From a bacterium (GTDB lineage Bacteria; Bipolaricaulota; Bipolaricaulia; UBA7950; UBA9294), in NCBI GenBank assembly GCA_030671645.1, contig DAOVHV010000015.1, positions 1-11,994 on the forward strand: a DNA stretch of 11,994 nucleotides. The letters run 5' to 3'. Made by a program: the position numbers and the translations under genes. Under the pieces are notes generated by a model. That model ran no database searches, was not told the DNA's origin, and saw only the letters and a list, made by a program, of their open reading frames with translations. Position 1 is the first letter of the stretch. Every line of letters begins with the position of its first letter. Positions 6,481 to 11,994 of the stretch are shown here, piece after piece.

Positions 6481-6889
6481 ATGAGCGAGGCCGAGCGAAT
6501 AACGATCGGCGTGGGTATCGTCGATTTGGGATAGATCGATCGGGTGGCGGACAAGGGGCTGTTCGCTACTCGAAGCGAATTCATCCGCGCCGCCATTCGT
6601 ACCTTGAGCAGTATCGCGAAGAAGTAGTTCAAGCCGGCTTCAAGAAGAGCTTCACCATCGGAGTCTACATCCTCGATGCTCACGATCTGGAAGATACCGT
6701 TGCCGACGGAAGGCCACTGACTTGCACGTTGTTGGCTCTCTGACCATCGCCCAAGATGTCACACCTGAGCTGGCACGAAAGGCCATCCGATCTGTCGCCG
6801 CTTACGGATCATTTGGAGCCAGTGAAGAGATCAAAGCCGCCTTTGCTGACCGAATCAAGAAGCAAGCTCAAGTAGTTAGGATCTTGTGA
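6481..6889 (+). pseudogene. Decayed ribbon-helix-helix (CopG-like) transcriptional regulator
   Basis: Three successive frames spell one family-like protein of about 136 residues. Frame one begins at ATG 6481 (ribosome binding site GAGG, 5-base spacing) and gives SEAERITIGVGIVDLG, TAG at 6532-6534, then IDRVADKGLFATRSEFIRAAIR, the RHH DNA-binding fold. The reading then moves by -1 near 6600 to give LEQYREEVVQAGFKKSFTIG and VYILDAHDLEDTVADGRPL. It moves by -1 again near 6719 to give HVVGSLTIAQDVTPELARKA, IRSVAAYGSFGASEEIKAAF and a final TGA at 6887. Intact relatives that I recall have Gln where the TAG stands (CAG to TAG is one transition). Restoring a G after 6719 would read PLDLHVVGSLTI. The lesions are thus one nonsense change and two single-base deletions. 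The original protein would have been a dimeric DNA-binding repressor with a C-terminal ligand or oligomerisation domain; its target is unknown. Confidence 0.78.
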
Positions 6890-6911
6890 TTTAGCCTGAA
6901 TCCACTATTCT
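6884..6911 (+). promoter_or_regulatory. Possible promoter for proC
   Basis: TTGTGA (6884-6889) and TATTCT (6906-6911) each match four of six consensus bases, with a 16-base spacer. Transcription would begin near 6918, about 26 bases ahead of the proC start. The -35 box overlaps the end of the pseudogene, so proC would not depend on transcription from that decayed gene. Confidence 0.3.
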
Positions 6912-6943
6912 TGGCGCACTAGTCCAGTGAAAGGTCGTGAGAA

Positions 6944-7771
6944 ATGCGAACCAAAAGAATTGCCATTCTCGGTGGGGGGAATCTCGGGGCAGCTATCGCC
7001 CGTGGCCTTGTTTCATCTGAAGCGCGACTGCCGACGAGCATCACGATTACCAGGCGATCGAAAGCCCCTCTCGAAATACTTGGCAAAGAAGGGTTCCGCA
7101 CATCAACGGATAACGTTTCGGCGATTGACGATGCTGCCATCGTCCTCATTGCCGTTCGGCCGAAACAGATGGACACCGTGTTGGATCAGCTTGCAGGAAA
7201 GCTAGATTCCAGCGGTCATGTCATCATTTCTACGGTTTCTGATGTGCGAATTGAAGACATTCAACAGCATGTTGGCTCCTCGATTCCCATCATTCGAGCA
7301 ATGCCCAATATCGGAGTTGCCGTTGGCGCATCGATGACTTGTCTTGCGTGTCATACATCGACGCCATCGAATGCCAAGGACTTGGCGTCCGAGCTGTTCT
7401 CGCATCTGGGGCGAGTTGAATTCATCGAAGAGGAACAACTGACGCCGGCTACGGCCCTATGTGCTTGTGGAATCGCGTTCTTTCTACGAGCCATCCGAGC
7501 TGCATCACAAGGTGGCGTGCAGGTCGGCTTTCACGCCGACGAGGCCATTCGTCTAGCAGCGCAGACGGCCAAAGGAGCGGCTGAGTTGATCCTTTCGTCA
7601 GGGGAACATCCCGAATCACTGATCGATACCGTCACCACCCCGCTGGGAATCACCATTGCCGGACTCAACGAGATGGAGCACCACGGCTTCGCTTCCGCCT
7701 TAATCCGCGGGATCGTCATCTCGGCCGAGAGAGCTGGTGGTTTGTACGAGGCGAGCAAGGACGGCAACTGA
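6944..7771 (+). CDS. proC: Pyrroline-5-carboxylate reductase
   Basis: The enzyme reduces 1-pyrroline-5-carboxylate to proline with NAD(P)H, the last step of proline synthesis, in the cytosol. The 275-residue length is normal. The N-terminal Rossmann domain has the dinucleotide motif ILGGGNLGAAIA (8-19), VRPKQM (71-76) and IIRAMPNIGVAVG (116-128). The C-terminal dimer/active-site domain ends in TTPLGITIAGLNEMEHHGFA (231-250), with Thr237 at the position that contacts the substrate in characterised enzymes. Two positions are unusual: the textbook SGSGPAY segment is CACGIAFFL (173-181), and PGG is PLG (233-235). From memory, the CACGIAF form and the GLNEMEHxGF tail recur in ProC of Bacteroidota and relatives, so this looks like a known sub-type, not decay. 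ATG 6944 has only a weak GTGAG ahead of it. The stop is embedded in the ribosome binding site of the next gene, which implies an operon. Confidence 0.9.
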   Translation: MRTKRIAILGGGNLGAAIARGLVSSEARLPTSITITRRSKAPLEILGKEGFRTSTDNVSAIDDAAIVLIAVRPKQMDTVLDQLAGKLDSSGHVIISTVSDVRIEDIQQHVGSSIPIIRAMPNIGVAVGASMTCLACHTSTPSNAKDLASELFSHLGRVEFIEEEQLTPATALCACGIAFFLRAIRAASQGGVQVGFHADEAIRLAAQTAKGAAELILSSGEHPESLIDTVTTPLGITIAGLNEMEHHGFASALIRGIVISAERAGGLYEASKDGN

Positions 7772-7776
7772 GGAGA
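7771..7776 (+). promoter_or_regulatory. Ribosome binding site overlapping the proC stop codon
   Basis: AGGAGA shares its first base with the proC TGA (7769-7771) and is followed by TCAA and GTG at 7781. Ribosomes finishing proC would expose or directly reuse this site, which suggests translational coupling. Confidence 0.65.
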
Positions 7777-7780
7777 TCAA

Positions 7781-8086
7781 GTGCTGAGGAGGACGACCGG
7801 ACAGACTCAACTCGAGACGGCCATGGTCCGGCTGATGGTTGAGCTCTACTGCAAAGGCAATCACAGCAGAACTTCGCTCTGCGAATCATGTGGCGAGCTG
7901 CTTCGGTACGCTCAGCAACAAGTGGAGTCCTGTCCGTACGGAAGCAAGAAGCCGGCATGCCGTCGCTGTACGATTCATTGTTATGATGCCGATCATCGAG
8001 ATCGCATTCGAGCCGTCATGCGCTACGCTGGTCCGCGGCTACTATTTCGGCATCCGCTCTTGGCGGTTCGTCATATGCTCCGGTGA
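7781..8086 (+). CDS. YgbA-family Cys-rich protein ('nitrous oxide-stimulated promoter' family)
   Basis: The 101-residue protein starts at GTG 7781. It matches the pattern I know for the small family typified by E. coli YgbA: an N-terminal helix with MVRLMVELYCKGNH (15-28), LCESCGELLRYAQQQ (33-47), then CPYGSKKPACRRCTIHCY (51-68) and the closing block IRAVMRYAGPRLLFRHPLLA (76-95). Seven cysteines (24, 34, 37, 51, 60, 63, 67) plus His28 and His66 suggest metal or Fe-S binding. In E. coli the gene is known to be induced by nitric oxide, and the biochemical role is not established to my knowledge. The protein should be cytosolic. It follows proC by 9 bp with an overlapping ribosome binding site. 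A 154-codon frame (7839-8303) overlaps it in another phase and is a shadow. Confidence 0.85.
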   Translation: MLRRTTGQTQLETAMVRLMVELYCKGNHSRTSLCESCGELLRYAQQQVESCPYGSKKPACRRCTIHCYDADHRDRIRAVMRYAGPRLLFRHPLLAVRHMLR

Positions 8087-8278
8087 TTGCTGCGATCCGA
8101 TCGATGATCGTGAACTTCTTCTTGCCCGTTGCTTCGCTTCCGACTCCTTCGATCTTCCGAATGCCCACACGCCCTCACGGGCAATAGAAGTCTGGAGGCA
8201 AGCAGATCTGTATACGGGCGTGAATCGAATTCGTGAGAGGGATTTTCCGAGACAAAACGCGAATCATCAATCACTGGC

Positions 8279-9697
8279 TCATCGATTGCGTTTTTGCTCG
8301 TAAAGGTGGGAATCGGCTTCTTGGATGAGTTCCGAAATCGTTCGTGAATCGTCCGGGCTCCACATGGCCCACCCGAAATCGACCGAGATCGCGATGTTGG
8401 AAGGTACATTCTTTCGTCCCCAATCGGAAACACTCGTCTCGAGGCGATCCACAAGCTTGGCTAACTCGCTTTCAGTTTCAGGGAGGACGAATAAGAACTC
8501 GTCTCCTCCGTAGCGAACGATCCAATCGCTATCTCGGAGTTGATCGCGAAGAACGCAAGCAACACCAATTAGGATTCGATCTCCCTCTTGATGTCCCAAC
8601 GTGTCGTTAATGACCTTGAATCCTCTGAGATCTGCCATCATAAGAGTGAAAGGGCGTTTGTACCGCCGCGAACGTGAAAGCTCCAACTGAATCGCGTCGT
8701 TGAAATATGCTCGGTTTCGGAGGCTGGTCAACGGATCTCGCATGGCCTTCTCTTTGAGTTGGTTCTCGGTGCTGATGCGATCGCTGATGTCGTAGAATTG
8801 GCATGCTACCGCCGCTTCGTGCTCGTACTCCATATGATGGGCGTAGGCGGAAAGCCATATTTCGCGTCCATCCTTGCGGATTGCACGAATCGTACGATTG
8901 GCATACTGTGGCGCCTCGATGCACCGCCAAGCGAACGGGCGATCGTCCGGATGAAGATAGCTCCACCAGGGCGACATGCGTGCCAGCTCCTCCCCGGAGA
9001 ATCCCAGGATCTCACTCGCTTGATCGTTGGAGTAGACAATTTGTCCGTCCTGTACGACGAGGACCCCGGTAACACCACTGTCGGCGAGGAACTGAAACAG
9101 ACGGTGTGCTTCAGTGAGCCTTTCCAGATGGCAAGCGTCCTGCAAGGAGCGAGCGGCGACGCTCGCGATTTCTTCCAAGAACACCAATGCGGAGGGTTGC
9201 GGCCTCAATCCGTTCTTAGGATCGTCCACCGAAATCTGTCCGATGATCTTGCCGTTGATCCGAAACGGAACAAGCAGAATATCACTCGGTGTCCATCCGT
9301 GGAGAATAAGAAAGCGGCGAGTACTGGGCACGATCATGGATGAATGAGAAAGGCCTGTTCCTTCGGGATAGAAGAACGACCGGCCTAAGATATTGCCCGT
9401 AGCATATCGTTCTCCACTTACTCTTACGCCGTGTTCCACTTCTCGCCGGAGTTCATCGATAGATTCCGTTGATATGCCGGCCGCGGCAATGGATAGAATC
9501 TTGCTCGTTGGAATAGAAGAACCGGCCGTCACTGCTTGTTCAAAACAAGTAGCAAGCGCTCGTCGAAAGGGGGTTCTCGTTACAGCCGTTTGCACAACGC
9601 CTTCAAGTACGTTCTGAACGGCTTGCTCCTGCGCACTTGTGTTGTCGAGTCGGCTGTTCAATCCATTCCTCATGACCGTATCCGAATAGCATCGCAC
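8279..9697 (-). CDS. GAF-PAS-GGDEF diguanylate cyclase
   Basis: This 472-residue soluble signalling protein should make cyclic di-GMP from two GTP. Residues about 40-190 form a GAF domain, with GWTPSDILLVPFRINGKIIG (134-153) and its QISVDDP continuation. Residues about 196-305 form a PAS domain, with GVLVVQDGQIVYSNDQASEI (211-230), LHPDDRPFAW and a closing FYDISDR. The GGDEF domain covers about 310-472 and contains DPLTSLRNR, MMADLRGFKVINDTLGHQEG (353-372), and the active site RYGGDEF with GGDEF intact at 397-401. An inhibitory I-site RDSD (388-391) sits exactly five residues before it, so product feedback is expected. No transmembrane segment is seen, so the sensed signal is cytosolic. The start is uncertain: GTG 9697 has GAGGT only about three bases away, while ATG 9673 (eight residues shorter) has no good site. 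A TTGACA at 9724-9719 on the minus strand, if used, would favour the ATG. Confidence 0.93.
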   Translation of the reverse strand: MRCYSDTVMRNGLNSRLDNTSAQEQAVQNVLEGVVQTAVTRTPFRRALATCFEQAVTAGSSIPTSKILSIAAAGISTESIDELRREVEHGVRVSGERYATGNILGRSFFYPEGTGLSHSSMIVPSTRRFLILHGWTPSDILLVPFRINGKIIGQISVDDPKNGLRPQPSALVFLEEIASVAARSLQDACHLERLTEAHRLFQFLADSGVTGVLVVQDGQIVYSNDQASEILGFSGEELARMSPWWSYLHPDDRPFAWRCIEAPQYANRTIRAIRKDGREIWLSAYAHHMEYEHEAAVACQFYDISDRISTENQLKEKAMRDPLTSLRNRAYFNDAIQLELSRSRRYKRPFTLMMADLRGFKVINDTLGHQEGDRILIGVACVLRDQLRDSDWIVRYGGDEFLFVLPETESELAKLVDRLETSVSDWGRKNVPSNIAISVDFGWAMWSPDDSRTISELIQEADSHLYEQKRNR

Positions 9698-9736
9698 GCT
9701 ACCTCAGATGTGAAACTGTGTCAAGTTCGTAAGAAT

Positions 9737-9750
9737 AAGACAACTGTCTT
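9737..9750. promoter_or_regulatory. 14-bp dyad between the cyclase and membrane protein genes
   Basis: AAGACA and TGTCTT are inverted about AC, in the 128-bp divergent gap between the diguanylate cyclase (-) and the membrane protein (+). It could be an operator for either gene or chance. No adjacent regulator is present. Confidence 0.25.
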
Positions 9751-9825
9751 TTCGGTAGATTACCAGCGACCTTCTAGTTTCTCAATGAGCGTGCAATGCT
9801 GAATAGAAACTTCGAGGAGGGAAAC

Positions 9826-10329
9826 ATGGAACTTGAGCAGTGGATTGCCGTTTACTCTGCTGCATCGCAGTCGGCTGCCAGTCGCGAGCGTTCTCTTTGG
9901 TCGGTGTTCGCAGGAGGGCTGATTGCAAGCAGCCTGCTTCTGACGATTCTCGCGATAGTCGTTACCTTAACGGCGACTGATTTCGGCCGTATATTCGGAA
10001 TCGGAATTGCAGCTCTGGGATTGGCTATCTGTTTCGTTTGGGCTCTCATTCAGTACAAATTGCTGCATGAATGTCAGCATTGGCAACGCCTTCTTCGAAG
10101 TGTGGAAAGCCAATTTGCCGGTGCAGAGTTCTATCGAAGCCTCGATCGTTTGTTCAAAGGCGAGGAACTCTGCGTCCCAGTGGCGACAAGAATTTGCGAC
10201 GAATGGAGTTCAGAGGCCGCGAAGTTCCCATGGCTGATTCGCATCGTGCCTCAAGTGATGACACTCTGGGTCCCCGCTTTCTTCATCGCAAGCTTTGTCG
10301 CATTTCTCATTGGGATTTCGATCAACTGA
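9826..10329 (+). CDS. Small three-helix membrane protein of unknown function
   Basis: The 167-residue protein starts at ATG 9826, five bases after AGGAGG; an in-frame ATG at 9796 is less well placed. A short amphipathic N-terminus (MELEQWIAVYSAASQSAASR) leads to hydrophobic segments at about 27-49 and 54-78. A cytosolic-looking middle (79-140) contains YKLLHECQHWQRLLRSVESQ, and a third hydrophobic segment spans about 145-164. Charge distribution suggests the middle domain is cytoplasmic. The layout is reminiscent of small RipA-type inner-membrane proteins, but I cannot claim membership. The gene is divergent from the diguanylate cyclase and has no obvious partner. No terminator is visible directly after the stop; the strong hairpin at 10781-10817 is the next plus-strand stop signal. 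Confidence 0.75.
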   Translation: MELEQWIAVYSAASQSAASRERSLWSVFAGGLIASSLLLTILAIVVTLTATDFGRIFGIGIAALGLAICFVWALIQYKLLHECQHWQRLLRSVESQFAGAEFYRSLDRLFKGEELCVPVATRICDEWSSEAAKFPWLIRIVPQVMTLWVPAFFIASFVAFLIGISIN

Positions 10330-10459
10330 TTCGTCCCGAAGTTCTCGTCACATCGAGTGCAGGGAATAAGGAGCAGATGTTAGCGCTCCCGTGATGTCGC
10401 AGGCACGATGAAATCCGGCTTGCTGAATCAGCAACGACGGTAGCGGTCTATCGATTCCC

Positions 10460-10735
10460 CTAGGTGCGCTTCCAATACGCCCATGCGCCCGAATACCATT
10501 GAGCGCATTGCGAGCAATGCCGGCATTCGGGAGTTTCAGTGACGTGTGATCTAGGTACGCCCCGGTTGTAAAGGGTTCGCGCGGTGTATTTGGACATAGC
10601 GTAGGTCCACGAATCGACAAGCTCGGGAAGGAGTTCCTTTTGGAGCCTTGAGCCGCAATTCGGGCACTTTCCCATTCTCACCCGAATACGCTCAAAGAAT
10701 CCGAGTCTTCGTGAACGAATATCTTTCGCACCCAT
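10460..10735 (-). CDS. Hypothetical small zinc-ribbon-like protein
   Basis: The frame encodes 91 residues from ATG 10735, or 71 from an internal ATG at 10675. A CPNCG knuckle at 24-28 and a second cluster CRHCSQC at 71-77 could bind one zinc (CxxC-x43-CxxC). The linker between them is helical-looking (LQKELLPELVDSWTYAMSKY). The end is aromatic (WYSGAWAYWKRT). No named family is recognised. ATG 10735 has no Shine-Dalgarno, whereas ATG 10675 follows GGTGAG at short spacing. A plausible promoter at 10775-10747 would start the RNA only a few bases before 10735. Arguments for a real gene are the paired Cys motifs and its own promoter-like sequence; against are its size and weak start. It is isolated from the S10 peptidase gene upstream by a terminator. 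Confidence 0.45.
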   Translation of the reverse strand: MGAKDIRSRRLGFFERIRVRMGKCPNCGSRLQKELLPELVDSWTYAMSKYTARTLYNRGVPRSHVTETPECRHCSQCAQWYSGAWAYWKRT

Positions 10736-10746
10736 GATAATAGGAA

Positions 10747-10775
10747 GTAATAGCGCGGAACGATGAGAGAGACAA
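10747..10775 (-). promoter_or_regulatory. Possible sigma70-type promoter for the zinc-ribbon gene
   Basis: On the minus strand TTGTCT (10775-10770) and TATTAC (10752-10747) are separated by exactly 17 bases, each matching four of six consensus positions. The predicted RNA start near 10740 is about five bases from ATG 10735, so translation would be nearly leaderless there or begin at ATG 10675. Confidence 0.3.
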
Positions 10776-10780
10776 CGATA

Positions 10781-10817
10781 AGCCGGCTGCTCGGTGATAG
10801 GCTGAGCAGCCGGTTTT
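10781..10817 (+). terminator. Intrinsic terminator
   Basis: CCGGCTGCTC (10783-10792) and GAGCAGCCGG (10804-10813) form a perfect GC-rich 10-bp stem with an 11-base loop, extended by a G-T and two A-T pairs. On the plus strand it runs into TTTTGTT, the classic rho-independent form. On the minus strand it lies just after the S10 peptidase stop, where the following CTTATCG is a poorer tract. It probably serves the peptidase mRNA as well, separating it from the zinc-ribbon gene, and stops any plus-strand read-through. Confidence 0.85.
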
Positions 10818-10828
10818 GTTGAGAGAGC

Positions 10829-11994
10829 CTATATAGCAGCCTGAAGGAACTTGTCGACGTCGGCCTTGAACGCAGCCAACGAATGCACGTCGAGGTAGAA
10901 CATGTGGCCGGCTTTGTAGTTCGTCATCTCGACGTTGCTACGAATGGCCGGGTCGATATTCATGTGGTTGATCATGTATTCGGTGGCCAGCAGCGGGGTG
11001 GCCAGGTCGTAGTATCCTTGCCCGACGAACACCTTCATGTACGGATTCTTGGCCATCGCCCCCCGCAGTGCTTCGCCGGTAGCAGGAAGCTCGCCCTTTT
11101 CCCATTCCCATTTTTCATTCACCTTGAAGCTCAAGGTTTCATACGTCAGATCGGTCTCAATTCCCAGCTCGGAACGGACGTAGTGATTGAATGCCGCCGA
11201 ATAGGGTGGTGTGATGGCGATCATGGAGGGATCGAATTCCGGGCGTTCGGTCACTGCCAGCGCCTCCATGCCTTTGAAGCGCGAATCCAACCTCCCCACG
11301 CTGCGCTTGTCGCCGCGCAGGAGCTCCTTGCAAAAGTGGAAGATGTTGATGCGCAGATTGGTGCCAAGCACGTAATCCGGATCCAATCCCGTGTAGGCGG
11401 CCAGTTGCTTGGCCACGGCCTGCCTTTCGTCCTCGCTCAGTTGATCGCCCTTCATCAACGCCACCGTCAGCTCGTTCCCTGCCCATGCCTTGACCTCGAT
11501 CATCAGATCGGATAGCTCGCGGGTTTGAAGATCGGCGTCAAGTTTCTTGTGATACCAAGCAGTCGCCGTGTAGGTGGGAACGAACAACTGGAAAGGAAGA
11601 GCGTTTGCCTGCAGGAAGCGGATTGACTGAATATCGAGCACGGTGGAGATGAGCACAATGCCATTGAAAGTGATGCCCTTATCGACCAGCTGTCCGGCCA
11701 GTCCGGCAGCACGTGTGGTGCCGTAGCTCTCTCCGGCCAAGAACAACGGTGAGGTCCATCGTTGATAGCGTGTCAGATAGAGGCGGATGAATTCGCCAAC
11801 GGATTCGATATCGCCTTTGAAGTCCCAGAACTTCTTGTCCAACTCCTCCTTGGCCGCCCGACTGAAACCGGTACCAACGGGATCGATGAATACCAAGTCT
11901 GTCTGATCGAGCCAGGTGTACGTGTTGTCCTCGTATCGGAACGGTGGAGGCGGCATCCAACCTTCCGGCTCCATCACCACGCGTTTGGGCCCCA
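10829..11994 (-). CDS. Peptidase S10 (serine carboxypeptidase-like), 5'-truncated by the window edge
   Basis: The frame is open to the right edge (GPKRVVMEPEGW reads in from there), so the N-terminus is missing; about 387 residues are visible. Numbering from the GTG at 11980, the alpha/beta-hydrolase catalytic triad of family S10 is complete. The nucleophile is Ser85 in LAGESYGTTRAAGLAG, the acid is Asp325 in GQGYYDLATPL, and the base is His359 in YKAGHMFYLD. The block TYTWLDQTDLVFIDPVGTGF (20-39), with the oxyanion-region DPVGTGFS, is also typical. Family members remove C-terminal amino acids from peptides. Bacterial forms are often exported, but the signal region lies outside the window, so the location is unknown. 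The apparent start at 11980 is internal to the conserved fold and is not the true start. The gene ends 12 bases before the terminator hairpin. Confidence 0.93.
   Translation of the reverse strand, partial: GPKRVVMEPEGWMPPPPFRYEDNTYTWLDQTDLVFIDPVGTGFSRAAKEELDKKFWDFKGDIESVGEFIRLYLTRYQRWTSPLFLAGESYGTTRAAGLAGQLVDKGITFNGIVLISTVLDIQSIRFLQANALPFQLFVPTYTATAWYHKKLDADLQTRELSDLMIEVKAWAGNELTVALMKGDQLSEDERQAVAKQLAAYTGLDPDYVLGTNLRINIFHFCKELLRGDKRSVGRLDSRFKGMEALAVTERPEFDPSMIAITPPYSAAFNHYVRSELGIETDLTYETLSFKVNEKWEWEKGELPATGEALRGAMAKNPYMKVFVGQGYYDLATPLLATEYMINHMNIDPAIRSNVEMTNYKAGHMFYLDVHSLAAFKADVDKFLQAAI

Noticed and set aside
6481..6889. The RHH gene as a programmed-frameshift or stop-readthrough gene
   Set aside because: It would need one readthrough and two separate shifts within 409 bases, with no slippery heptamer noticed. 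Decay or sequencing error is simpler.
8122..8184. TTGCCCGT...ACGGGCAA inverted repeat between the convergent YgbA-family and cyclase genes
   Set aside because: It has only 8-bp arms about 47 bases apart and no T-tract, which is likely by chance at this distance.
7839..8303. A 154-codon plus-strand frame overlapping the YgbA-family gene and the cyclase end
   Set aside because: The overlapping frame at 7781-8086 matches a known family with its cysteines and has a ribosome binding site. This frame has neither.
1..11994. CRISPR array, tRNA/rRNA, insertion sequence, toxin-antitoxin or defence cassette
   Set aside because: I looked for spaced direct repeats, cloverleaf-like sequence, transposase or nuclease motifs and found none. 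The RHH remnant has no adjacent toxin gene.

Overview
The window is an ordinary-looking bacterial chromosome segment of mid GC content (roughly 50-55% by eye), with strong AGGAGG-type ribosome binding sites and genes on both strands. No tRNA, rRNA, CRISPR array, insertion sequence or phage module was seen. The lineage cannot be fixed from the sequence. The ProC variant resembles the type I associate with Bacteroidota and relatives, while the YoaP-type acetyltransferase, the S10 peptidase and the paired parvulin lipoproteins do not agree on one phylum. An uncultured or sparsely sampled bacterium is a reasonable guess.

Left part (1-1712): the C-terminal 233 residues of a class I SAM methyltransferase (+) converge on a GNAT acetyltransferase with a YoaP-like thioredoxin-type C-terminal domain (-).

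Secretion/envelope cluster (1713-6200): two paralogous lipoproteins of the SurA/PrsA type (N-terminal chaperone domain, one parvulin PPIase domain, helical TPR-like tail) lie on the minus strand. Between them, on the plus strand, sits a small lipoprotein made of two PKD domains. All three have lipoboxes, so they form an extracytoplasmic set: two foldases and a surface or periplasmic beta-sandwich protein. The two intergenic regions here (504 and 417 bp) are unusually rich in perfect palindromes and hairpins. They include a 14-bp palindrome abutting a TTGACA box, a leader hairpin ending in CCCCTTTT, and a set of mutually exclusive overlapping hairpins.

Middle (6201-8086): a decayed ribbon-helix-helix regulator with one nonsense codon and two -1 frameshifts is followed by proC (pyrroline-5-carboxylate reductase). 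ProC is translationally coupled to a Cys-rich YgbA-family ('nitrous oxide-stimulated promoter' family) protein.

Right part (8279-11994): a GAF-PAS-GGDEF diguanylate cyclase (-) is divergent from a small three-helix membrane protein (+). Next come an orphan zinc-ribbon-like small protein (-), a clear intrinsic terminator, and the C-terminal part of a serine carboxypeptidase-like peptidase S10 (-) that runs off the right edge.

I did not find convincing evidence for a new defence, mobile or biosynthetic system. The observations most worth following up are the duplicated foldase/PKD lipoprotein cluster with its structured intergenic DNA, the reconstructable RHH pseudogene and the proC-YgbA coupling.
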